From a virus: a stretch of DNA of 25,013 nt. The notes under the pieces were generated by a model, which saw nothing but the letters and a program-made list of their open reading frames with translations, searched no databases and was not told the origin of the DNA. This document shows, in pieces, positions 13,581-21,057 of the stretch (position 1 is the first letter of the stretch; each line of letters opens with the position of its first letter). A program made the translations under genes and the position numbers. The stretch is taken from the IMG/VR virus record IMGVR_UViG_3300033153_002573, positions 1 through 25,013 of that record; one strand, written 5' to 3'.

Positions 13581-13816
13581 TGAAGACTATACCAAGTATT
13601 AAAATAGTCACTGAAGAGATACACACTTTACTAGACGTTAGTGTACGAGGAAGAACTGAGTTTGAACGATTTAACAAAGTTGAAGATTATAGGATTATAG
13701 AGCTTACCTTTACTGACGGGTTTAAGACAGGCGTTAGTATTGATGACAGAACAGATAAATTAACCGTAGCCACATATCTACGTGAGATGGCTTATAAGAT
13801 AGAGCAATCTAGGTGA
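13580..13816 (+). CDS. Hypothetical protein, 78 aa
   Basis: Starts on the last base of the helicase stop, with GAGGAG upstream. It is a mixed alpha/beta soluble protein; the central strand pair (YRIIELTFTDGFKTGVSID) resembles a small beta sheet. No motif recognised. Its stop overlaps the GTG start of the zinc-ribbon gene. Confidence 0.65.
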   Translation: MKTIPSIKIVTEEIHTLLDVSVRGRTEFERFNKVEDYRIIELTFTDGFKTGVSIDDRTDKLTVATYLREMAYKIEQSR

Positions 13817-14301
13817 GTAGAGCTAAACCAATAGGTACTCATGTTACATATACTCATATCTGTGCTAAGTGCCCTGATGTTAGAGTAGCTAGAGTAAAGA
13901 GGAGGACTAATTTGTGTGGTAAATGTAGTAGAACATATGCTAAGAAAACTAATGTAGATAAGTTTTACTTTGATTATGAAGCATTTGTTATTAAGTGCAT
14001 ACCTAAGGTTAGACATTATAAGGTATGTACTAAATGTGAGAAAGCTAGAGAAGTACCTAAATACTTAGCTGGTTTTGGTGTATGTGCTAAGTGTAGTTCT
14101 AAAGTTAATGGTGCTGTAGTCAAAGTTAATTACAAACCAAAGAAGAAGAAGTCAAAGCTGTTATCGGAGTCAGCAAAGGTTATACTTAGAGAGGAGCGTG
14201 AGGAGTTCAAGAAGAAAGAGAAAGCTAAAGAGAAGTTCCCACAGTTAGATGAACATACTAGTCTTAGTATGCAAGAAGAATTTTTAAGGAAAAGAAGATG
14301 A
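13813..14301 (+). CDS. Tandem zinc-ribbon basic protein
   Basis: A 162-residue protein starting at GTG, which overlaps the previous TGA (GTGA); no ATG is available in frame near the start. It has two zinc ribbons: C17-x2-C20...C35-x2-C38, and C72-x2-C75...C91-x2-C94. Linker and tail are very lysine-rich (NYKPKKKKSK, REEREEFKKKEKAKEK). The two ribbons look like a duplication. Binding of nucleic acid, or of RNA polymerase through a zinc ribbon, is possible. No family could be named. The stop overlaps the next ATG. Confidence 0.7.
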   Translation: MSRAKPIGTHVTYTHICAKCPDVRVARVKRRTNLCGKCSRTYAKKTNVDKFYFDYEAFVIKCIPKVRHYKVCTKCEKAREVPKYLAGFGVCAKCSSKVNGAVVKVNYKPKKKKSKLLSESAKVILREEREEFKKKEKAKEKFPQLDEHTSLSMQEEFLRKRR

Positions 14302-14537
14302 GTAAGTTTAAAATATTAGGTAATGAAGGTCAGTCAATGGTTAAAACAGATAGACCTTGTAGAGAGTCAAAGAAAGATGTGAAAACTAGATTAAAAAGAG
14401 CTACATATAAACTAGAGTTGTTGCTGGCAGTCAGTGAAGCAGGTATAGATATAGATTACAAAGCATTAGATGCAGCTATAGGTTGTGCCTATAAATATAA
14501 AGCACAAATTAAAAGGGAGCTTAATTCTTATGGCTAA
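14298..14537 (+). CDS. Hypothetical basic helical protein, 79 aa
   Basis: ATG overlaps the previous stop as ATGA, with AAGGAAAAGA upstream. The middle (KKDVKTRLKRATYKLELLL) is a basic amphipathic helix, followed by AVSEAGIDIDYKALDAAIG, and a lysine-rich end. No known domain. Confidence 0.6.
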   Translation: MSKFKILGNEGQSMVKTDRPCRESKKDVKTRLKRATYKLELLLAVSEAGIDIDYKALDAAIGCAYKYKAQIKRELNSYG

Positions 14538-14643
14538 ATGTAGTTTAAGAGTACCACCTGCTAACCCTATAGATGGAACTATATGGGTTAGAGAAGATGG
14601 AGTAGAGTTTACATATTATAAAGGTAAAGGATGGGTAAGATGA
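14530..14643 (+). CDS. Tiny protein, 37 aa
   Basis: ATG 14530 lies inside the end of the previous gene, ten bases after AAGGGAGC. The product MAKCSLRVPPANPIDGTIW onward contains WVREDGVEFTYYKGKGWV, a short hairpin of two strands like the tips of small phage tail-type or host-takeover peptides, but no function can be given. The stop overlaps the next ATG. Confidence 0.5.
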   Translation: MAKCSLRVPPANPIDGTIWVREDGVEFTYYKGKGWVR

Positions 14644-14801
14644 TTGTAATACAAGTAGAGCATAATATAACTAGTACTACTATATTAGTTAAAGATGGGA
14701 TGTATAAAGCTACGTTAACTATTCCTTTAGAAGCAGATATAATTGACATAGGTGCTAAACTTATATTATTAGGTAAGTCTATTATAAAGGACAACAGATG
14801 A
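14640..14801 (+). CDS. Tiny beta-rich protein, 53 aa
   Basis: ATG 14640 overlaps the previous stop and its own TGA (14799-14801) overlaps the ligase ATG at 14798. AAAGGATGGG lies upstream. The product is rich in Ile, Val and Thr with alternating strands (MIVIQVEHNITSTTILVKDG) and ends in a lysine stretch. A frame on the opposite strand here is a shadow. Function unknown. Confidence 0.5.
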   Translation: MIVIQVEHNITSTTILVKDGMYKATLTIPLEADIIDIGAKLILLGKSIIKDNR

Positions 14802-15670
14802 CAAAGATTAATAAAGCATTAGACTATAACAAACTACTTGAAGACCAAAGCAAAGGTAAGCTGTTAAAGAAGCATTTAAAGTTTCCATTAATAGCTCACA
14901 TCAAGTATGATGGGAATTACGTGGTTGTGGAGATAGGTGATGATTATAGAATACACCATACTAGTGGAGGACTTACTTATACTCATGCAGATAATGCAGG
15001 TGATATATTTGATGAGGCAAAACCTGGTTTCTATCTATGTGAGAGAATACATGGTGAGGGTAAGTTAGGTGCTAGAAACAAATGTAATTTAACAGGCAGT
15101 AAAGACAATCAGAAATCTAAAGGGCATAACTATAAAGTATTTGATTACCTAACGATTACAGAGTATATATTTAGTAAGAGTAACTACGGTTATTTTGTAC
15201 GTAGAGGGGCTGTAGAGAATAGCTACCTACCTGCAAGTTGCATAGAACTAGGAAAAGCTATAAACTCTAAAGAAGAACTAGATGCCTATCTTAGAGAGGT
15301 TGTTAATGATGGCTATGAAGGGTTAATGCTATATGGTTATGACTATGTATGGGAAGATACTAAATCTCGTAAGCCTCACTTTGCTAAGTATAAAAAGCGA
15401 AGAACTGCTGACCTACTATGCATTGGTTGGAAAGAGGGCACAGGTAAGTATGAAGGTTTGATAGGTTCCTTACTATTGCAAGATAGTGAAGGTAGAGAAG
15501 TCTATGTAGGTAGTGGTATGAGTGATATGGATAGACAGATAGTTCCTGAATACTTTGTAGGTCTTGTTATAGAAATAGAGTATGAACAGATAGTTGATAC
15601 TTATATACAAGCTACACACTCACCACTAAATGAGGGTGTATTAATAAGAGATAAAAGGGAGATAGATTAA
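14798..15670 (+). CDS. ATP-dependent DNA ligase
   Basis: This 290-residue enzyme joins nicks using ATP. Nucleotidyltransferase motif I is I-K36-Y-D-G, with K36 as the AMP-accepting lysine. Motif III is VFDYL, motif IV YEGLMLY, and motif V YKKRRTADLL; an OB-fold part follows (GSLLLQDSEGREVYVG, then IEIEYEQI). It is compact, smaller than T7 ligase (359). It should seal Okazaki fragments after the 5' nuclease. AAGGA precedes the ATG. The stop overlaps the next gene (TAATG). Confidence 0.88.
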   Translation: MTKINKALDYNKLLEDQSKGKLLKKHLKFPLIAHIKYDGNYVVVEIGDDYRIHHTSGGLTYTHADNAGDIFDEAKPGFYLCERIHGEGKLGARNKCNLTGSKDNQKSKGHNYKVFDYLTITEYIFSKSNYGYFVRRGAVENSYLPASCIELGKAINSKEELDAYLREVVNDGYEGLMLYGYDYVWEDTKSRKPHFAKYKKRRTADLLCIGWKEGTGKYEGLIGSLLLQDSEGREVYVGSGMSDMDRQIVPEYFVGLVIEIEYEQIVDTYIQATHSPLNEGVLIRDKREID

Positions 15671-15831
15671 TGACTAAGATAGAAGAATTAACAGAACGAG
15701 TGAAGAAGCTTGAGGAGTTAGTAAGTAAGATAACTGAAGTACTTAATAATAATGCTAACAAAACTTTAGAGGTTGATAATAACCTAGATTTAGTAGTGCG
15801 TAAGTTAGCTCAACAAGGGATAAAAGTATGA
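15670..15831 (+). CDS. Small coiled-coil protein, 53 aa
   Basis: ATG overlaps the ligase stop, with GGGAGA upstream. The first 30 residues form a clear heptad coiled coil (IEELTERVKKLEELVSKI), followed by an Asn-rich linker and a short basic tail. Likely a dimer or a binding partner of the nuclease that follows; the stop overlaps that gene's start (ATGA). Confidence 0.6.
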   Translation: MTKIEELTERVKKLEELVSKITEVLNNNANKTLEVDNNLDLVVRKLAQQGIKV

Positions 15832-16214
15832 CTGAATCAGGATATCAAAAGAAGATAATAGATAGTATAGAAGCTATTGGTGGTATAGCTGTTAATGGGA
15901 ATTTCACAAAGGCTGGTACTGCTGATTTAGTTTGTGGTTATCCAATAGAAGTACACAGCCTTATGACTAATAGTCGTAAAACATACCTAAGACATCTTCA
16001 CGTAGAAGTTAAAACAAAGCACGATTATGAAAGAGTGTTTAAGAGTATAGAAGAGGTTGATGGTCTATATGTATTTAAAGATAACATTAAGTCTTTAAAG
16101 AAGCATGAATACCTTCAAATCACTAAGTTGAATCATCTACGTGATATAGGTGGTTTAGGTCTAATAGCTCATTCATTTGAACAAGTAAAGGAGTATGTAG
16201 ATGGCAAGCATTAG
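15828..16214 (+). CDS. VRR-NUC-like nuclease
   Basis: This 128-residue protein carries a PD-(D/E)xK core: G30-T-A-D33-L in the first strand and V-E60-V-K62 in the second, preceded by the typical SGYQKKIIDSIEAIG helix. This is the VRR-NUC arrangement found in phage resolvase-like and recombination nucleases. It probably cuts branched DNA, a job done by endonuclease I in T7. A loop of about 20 residues sits between the two catalytic strands. AAGGGAT precedes the ATG. The C-terminus overlaps the start of the zinc gene. Confidence 0.78.
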   Translation: MTESGYQKKIIDSIEAIGGIAVNGNFTKAGTADLVCGYPIEVHSLMTNSRKTYLRHLHVEVKTKHDYERVFKSIEEVDGLYVFKDNIKSLKKHEYLQITKLNHLRDIGGLGLIAHSFEQVKEYVDGKH

Positions 16215-16434
16215 TAGTTTAAAACATATCTGTGATAGATGTGGTAATAGTTTAGAGATAACAGTAACAGGTAGTAATATCTATCCTAAGGATTGGCAAC
16301 ATATAGTCTTAGGACAAACAGGTGCAGAGTTAGATTTATGTAATGACTGTAATGCCGTACTATTTAACTTTATGGTTGGTGAAGGTGCTAATGGTATGGA
16401 AGAAGCACTCTTCAATAAGAGGGAGGTTTTATAA
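16201..16434 (+). CDS. Zinc-ribbon protein, 77 aa
   Basis: Last gene of the rightward region. It has C11 and C14 near the start (HICDRCGNSL) and a second CxxC at LDLCNDCNAV, the spacing of a zinc ribbon. The C-terminal part is helical and ends KREVL. AAAGGAG precedes the ATG, inside the nuclease gene. Its stop lies inside the convergent hairpin. Similar small ribbons are common in phage early regions but have no set role. Confidence 0.7.
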   Translation: MASISSLKHICDRCGNSLEITVTGSNIYPKDWQHIVLGQTGAELDLCNDCNAVLFNFMVGEGANGMEEALFNKREVL

Positions 16435-16440
16435 ACCTCC
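16422..16440. terminator. Bidirectional terminator-like hairpin between convergent blocks
   Basis: GGAGGTTT-TAT-AAACCTCC is an inverted repeat of eight pairs with a three-base loop, with further pairing possible between AAGAG and CTCTT outside it. The + strand stop TAA (16432-16434) and the - strand stop (16429-16431) both lie within it, so the two genes overlap by six bases at their ends. The flanks are CTCTCTT on one side and CTCTTATT on the other, only partly U-rich. It is a good candidate for a terminator working in both directions. Confidence 0.6.
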
Positions 16441-18480
16441 ACTCTCTTGTGAAACCCCTAAACCTACCGCAGCTCCTCCTACTCCCCATATAGTCCAATC
16501 AATTGGTTTGTCTTTAGCCTGCTCCACTTTCATAATATAAATTTCATTAATCTTCTTAGGTTTAGCTACTCTACCAATAAGATTATCTTCAATCCACTCC
16601 AGTTGTTCTATGTAAAGATTAGCTTCATATCCTCTAGCCTCAGCATACTCTTTAGCTTTCTTTTGTGCATCATGTAAGATACGAGGAGACTGCAAACTAT
16701 CAGGATAGCTAACCAAACGATTAATCGAAGTAGATAATTCATACTCTCTTTTAGAAGGTCTATCCTGTTCAAGGGTATTAATAGCTTTATACTCTTCTCT
16801 TACATGTCTCATATTATTTCTAATCTCTTCTGATTTAAGCTTCTCTTCGGGAGTATACTCATCAGACAACTTAGTATAGTCTTGCTTCTTAATAGTAACA
16901 GTGTGACCTTGAGCAGTAAGTTTCTTTCTTATTACTTCTAAGTCTTTAGGTACATCACGTTTGTACGCTGCTGTTACTTCTTCAGTACCTGCAAGACCAG
17001 TGCTAGGTCCTCTCTCAATAGGTATAGCAATAGTATTGATACCATCTTTCATAGCCATATCAAGCTCATTCATTATCTGATATTGTCTAAACTTCTTATC
17101 ATTAATAGGGAAGTCTTTAACTAAATTACCTTCACGTCTGTGACCTTCAAGTGCTATTAAGTCTTCTCTTCTAGTATTTACCTTAATCTTAGCTATATCA
17201 AATGCTTCGGCATAGCTGTTATTATTTTGAATCTCGTATCGTTGTTTCTCTATAACCTCAAGTTGTGCATCTAGTCTATTCAACTCTTCTGCTTGGTCTA
17301 TCATACCAGGAGCATCATTTTCCCAAATATCATCTATCTTTTTAGCAAGGTCACGACTCTCATTAGTAAGACGTTTGTAGTCTTTGTTCTGTTTAAGTTC
17401 TTCTCTGAAATTACTAAAGATTTCATCATAAGACTTCTTAGCTTCTTCATAAGATTTCTTAGCAGGTCCATATTCAATGGCAGCTTTTGCACCATGTTGT
17501 CTAGTGTTCATGCTGTCTAATCTTTCTATATGTGCTTCTGATTTACTAATTTCTATTCTCTTAGCATCTAGTGCAGCTTTACGCGCTTTCGTAATAGATA
17601 CTTCTGCCACATATTTTTCATCTTCATAAACATAAAGCATATCTCCATACTCATCACGTAAAGAAGTGCTCTTAGCCTCTGCCTTAGCTACTAACGCATC
17701 GTAGTTGGTTTTCATTTGACTCTCATGTATATCTCTAGAGCCTAGCTTACGTGTTGTCTGCCCAAAGTCTGATTGATACTCTTGAAGCATTCTAACTGTA
17801 CCCCAACCTTCTATCTCTTCTGTGGTGTATCTAGAGTGTCCTACATTCTCAAAATCATCCCAATGATTAGCAGGCAATGCCGCATCCATCTTGGTAGGTA
17901 TAGCCTGAGTATTCATAGATTGTATGTTTATACCATAGCTATCCCTATTAGACTCAGGCATCAGTATACTAGAATATTCATCACTCTTGAGTCTAGTTCT
18001 ACTGGTAACTTTGAAATCACCTAGCGCATCTAGGTAGTCAATCCATGACCCAACTGTACGGTCTGGCATATTTCCTGTAAGTCCCATCATTTCTATCTGA
18101 GTAGGAGGCACTTGTATATTCTTAGTATTGTTCAACTTTGAGATAAGCTGCTCTTTGCTGAGCACAGTTTTCATTCCCATCTTCTTGAGAGCTTCAATGG
18201 CAGAGTAAGTAAACTTAACTCCGGTCTTAGCCGTCATACCAACCATACCACTAGGGTCAAAGAAATCTATGTCTGTATCAGAAATCTTAGGGAGCTTCAT
18301 CTTACCTACTGAATCAAACTTGAAGTTATCATCTTTGCTATGTGCTTCTCTATAGTTCTCCATCATCCAACCACCAGCAGTACCCCAACCTTTGAGAGGT
18401 GTGTAGTCTGCTTCCGTTAGGAACTCAAAGTTATTATCTTCTACATGTTGTGAGATTTCTAACTCTTCAAACTCATCCAT
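16429..18480 (-). CDS. Virion-associated protein with QSD motif, polyvalent-type
   Basis: A 683-residue protein, last of the leftward block. Residues about 205-241 contain NHWDDFENVGHSRY and MLQEYQSDFGQ; the matching piece in large phage polyvalent proteins reads GH-x-R ... EIQSDWHQ. The region before it (about 108-160) also follows that pattern. A long coiled-coil segment covers about 265-440. The last 25 residues include a glycine-rich hydrophobic stretch (WTIWGVGGAAVGLGV), as often seen at the ends of ejection proteins. Its catalytic role is unknown. It starts one base into the previous gene's stop. It is probably packaged in the head and delivered with the DNA. Confidence 0.65.
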   Translation of the reverse strand: MDEFEELEISQHVEDNNFEFLTEADYTPLKGWGTAGGWMMENYREAHSKDDNFKFDSVGKMKLPKISDTDIDFFDPSGMVGMTAKTGVKFTYSAIEALKKMGMKTVLSKEQLISKLNNTKNIQVPPTQIEMMGLTGNMPDRTVGSWIDYLDALGDFKVTSRTRLKSDEYSSILMPESNRDSYGINIQSMNTQAIPTKMDAALPANHWDDFENVGHSRYTTEEIEGWGTVRMLQEYQSDFGQTTRKLGSRDIHESQMKTNYDALVAKAEAKSTSLRDEYGDMLYVYEDEKYVAEVSITKARKAALDAKRIEISKSEAHIERLDSMNTRQHGAKAAIEYGPAKKSYEEAKKSYDEIFSNFREELKQNKDYKRLTNESRDLAKKIDDIWENDAPGMIDQAEELNRLDAQLEVIEKQRYEIQNNNSYAEAFDIAKIKVNTRREDLIALEGHRREGNLVKDFPINDKKFRQYQIMNELDMAMKDGINTIAIPIERGPSTGLAGTEEVTAAYKRDVPKDLEVIRKKLTAQGHTVTIKKQDYTKLSDEYTPEEKLKSEEIRNNMRHVREEYKAINTLEQDRPSKREYELSTSINRLVSYPDSLQSPRILHDAQKKAKEYAEARGYEANLYIEQLEWIEDNLIGRVAKPKKINEIYIMKVEQAKDKPIDWTIWGVGGAAVGLGVSQESGGL

Positions 18481-21056
18481 TACTTCAACACCTTCTTGAT
18501 AATTTTAGCACCTTTCTCTATGAGCCCTGCATCTTTAATCATCTTGCCTCTGTGACCTACTTTACCAGCCCAAGCACCAACAGCAGCACCTTCTGCTTCG
18601 TGACCTTCAGGAGCAATAGTAGCACCGGCTGCTGCGCCACCTACTCTACCTATACCTGTTTCTAGAACTGCTTCAGACCAACTGAAGTTTACTTTCTCAC
18701 CATAGGCTCTCAACATACGTCTAGTATATAGGTAGTCCTTCATTCTCTGAGTAGTAATAGTAGAGATAGTTTCAGGCAGGTCTCTAGTCCACGCTCTAAA
18801 TGTAGACCTCTGAACTAGCGTATTAGTTTCATCTTGTGCAGCTTCACCTAGTTCTCTAGTTAACAATCGCACAACAGATAAATCTTTCAGAGTGTTCTCA
18901 CCATAGATATCAGTTATCATCTTTCTACCATCTGCAGTATCTAGCAGCGGTCTAATATCTTTCTCAAAAGCTTCTGCACTTACTCTAGGCATTGCTCTTG
19001 AGTTATCTAGTTTTACCACACTCTTCTTAATCTTGCTTTCTATGTAAGCTTTCTTGAGTTTATTTGTAGCTTGTGTACCTAGTCTAATTTCAATATGTTT
19101 TATTTTAGAGGCAAAGACTGCTGGTATCTCATTTAATAACCCTTCCACAACCTTTAGTTGTATAGGAAATGCTTCACCAAGAACCTCACCTAACTCAGGA
19201 GTATAGACTTTCTTACCTGCATTCTTTCCGCTCGAATATCCAAATGTTTCATACATATCTCTTGAAGCAGCCTTAGCATGGTCGTAAGCACCTTTAACCT
19301 TTTCTATCTCTGGTATGTCATTTAGGGAATCCTCTAAATGCTTTCTCATCTTATTAAGATAGTGACGTTGCTTGCCATCTCTAACATTGATATTACCACC
19401 AGATATGAACTCTTTATTATTAAGCTTTTTAATCATCTCAATAACATTATCTGCTGTTAAGTTCTGTGAGGCCTCTGCATCCATACCTTCATAGATAGCT
19501 TTAGATTCATTTAACTCTCTAATCTTAGTTGAGTATTTCTTAGTTAAAGATTTAAGCTCTTCTTCACTTGCTACTTCTTTAGAAGCTAGGTAGTCAACAT
19601 GTAATGATTTCTTTTGTCTAACTATATCATCAATAGCTAATTGATTACCTTTCAAGTCTAATAACTTCTTACTAAATTGTTTAATAGTATCAGAAGCATT
19701 AACTAGAACTAAATCTAAATCATGTGCTAATTGAGTGCCGGATATAGTATCTGTTTGAGTAATATTAGCAGCTAGGTTATCCCAGGCATTATCTGCATTA
19801 TCTCTCATCTTCTTACTAAGCTCACTAGAGCTAGAAGCAAAGTCTTTAGCAACTTCATCTAGTACTTGTCTACCTTTCTTACCAAGAGTATCCATAGCTT
19901 TCATATACTCATTATAAGCTTCATTACTTAGGTTTTGTTTCTGTCGTTCAGCTATCCCATCAATAACAGGATTGCCTGTTCTACCTGCAGTAACCATTTC
20001 AGAACTTACATCAGGATGTTCTTGATAGTACTTAAGTAAAGCTATCACATCAGCTTTCTCTTCTGGTGATTTAATAATCTGCGCTACCTGTGCAGCTTCT
20101 CTGGGTGATAGAACATTCATGAAAGTGTTAAGTATTTTAGTACTTGCATAGCCACCTATAGCTCCATAAATCTTACCTTCACCAACATCAGTACCTTCAG
20201 TCTCTGCGCGAGAGCCGCCCATTATGGCTTCTATCATAGCCGCATATCTAGGTATGTTAGCTAGACTGCCCATAAAAGCTGTCATCATGTCAGGAATAAA
20301 AGAAACTACTTCTGTTATATAAGGAGCAGACTTGTTCTTCTTTTTGAACTCAGCTTCATATGCTTTAATCCAAGCTTTACGTTGCCTTGAAGATTTCTGA
20401 TTGGCCTTAGCTAATTTAGTGGCTCTCTCAGGATAAGAACCTAACTCGCCCTCAATTCTTGGCAGCGTCACGTCAGGATTAATATCTGTATCTAACACAC
20501 CCTCTGCTATAGTGCTTACAGCATCAACACCTTTTTGTGCTATCCATTCAGTGGCCGCTATTCCAAGGTTTAGGAAAGGCTTAGTAGCATCCACTAGTCT
20601 TAGTGGGTCATCAATTACTTCCATAATACTAGGTACACTAGTTATAGCTCCCTCTACTACATCATGAGCTTTTACAAGACCAGCCGCTGCTTGCATTGCA
20701 GGGTCATTAAACCCTTTGATGGTACCAGCCCTTGCACCCTTAGGAGCATCCACCAGATTGCTCACATCCATAGCATTTTCATTAACTCTGATAAAAGCTT
20801 GATTGATATAGTCATGGCCCATACCTGACTCTTTCATCTTAGTCTCTATCTCAGTATCACTATATCCACGTTCTCTACCACCACTAACAACAGACGAATA
20901 ACTATCAACTGTTTCAACAGGTGTTGAGCGTTGCTGAAAAGCTTTGTTAACTTTAGTAATGTCATACCCTTGTTTAGTTAGAGTTTCTCTTACTTCATCT
21001 TTAGAGTATCCTCTTTCTAAACCAGCCTTAATAAGGTCTTGATATTGCTCAGCCAT
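18480..21056 (-). CDS. Large internal virion / DNA ejection protein
   Basis: An 858-residue protein. The N-terminus has two copies of a UBA-like helical unit: residues 4-40 (LIKAGLERGYSKDEVRETL) and 52-90 (VVSGGRERGYSDTEIETKM), sharing ERGYS, a following acidic helix and N-x-AF at the end. The middle is mostly helical with many coiled-coil segments. The C-terminus holds Gly/Ala-rich hydrophobic stretches (GRVGGAAAGATIAPE, EGAAVGAWAGKVG) and a basic end (KIIKKVLK), which suits membrane passage. The position behind the portal and the size fit an ejection or inner-core protein. A good AAGGAA site precedes the ATG. No transglycosylase motif was found. Confidence 0.65.
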   Translation of the reverse strand: MAEQYQDLIKAGLERGYSKDEVRETLTKQGYDITKVNKAFQQRSTPVETVDSYSSVVSGGRERGYSDTEIETKMKESGMGHDYINQAFIRVNENAMDVSNLVDAPKGARAGTIKGFNDPAMQAAAGLVKAHDVVEGAITSVPSIMEVIDDPLRLVDATKPFLNLGIAATEWIAQKGVDAVSTIAEGVLDTDINPDVTLPRIEGELGSYPERATKLAKANQKSSRQRKAWIKAYEAEFKKKNKSAPYITEVVSFIPDMMTAFMGSLANIPRYAAMIEAIMGGSRAETEGTDVGEGKIYGAIGGYASTKILNTFMNVLSPREAAQVAQIIKSPEEKADVIALLKYYQEHPDVSSEMVTAGRTGNPVIDGIAERQKQNLSNEAYNEYMKAMDTLGKKGRQVLDEVAKDFASSSSELSKKMRDNADNAWDNLAANITQTDTISGTQLAHDLDLVLVNASDTIKQFSKKLLDLKGNQLAIDDIVRQKKSLHVDYLASKEVASEEELKSLTKKYSTKIRELNESKAIYEGMDAEASQNLTADNVIEMIKKLNNKEFISGGNINVRDGKQRHYLNKMRKHLEDSLNDIPEIEKVKGAYDHAKAASRDMYETFGYSSGKNAGKKVYTPELGEVLGEAFPIQLKVVEGLLNEIPAVFASKIKHIEIRLGTQATNKLKKAYIESKIKKSVVKLDNSRAMPRVSAEAFEKDIRPLLDTADGRKMITDIYGENTLKDLSVVRLLTRELGEAAQDETNTLVQRSTFRAWTRDLPETISTITTQRMKDYLYTRRMLRAYGEKVNFSWSEAVLETGIGRVGGAAAGATIAPEGHEAEGAAVGAWAGKVGHRGKMIKDAGLIEKGAKIIKKVLK

Positions 21057-21057
21057 G

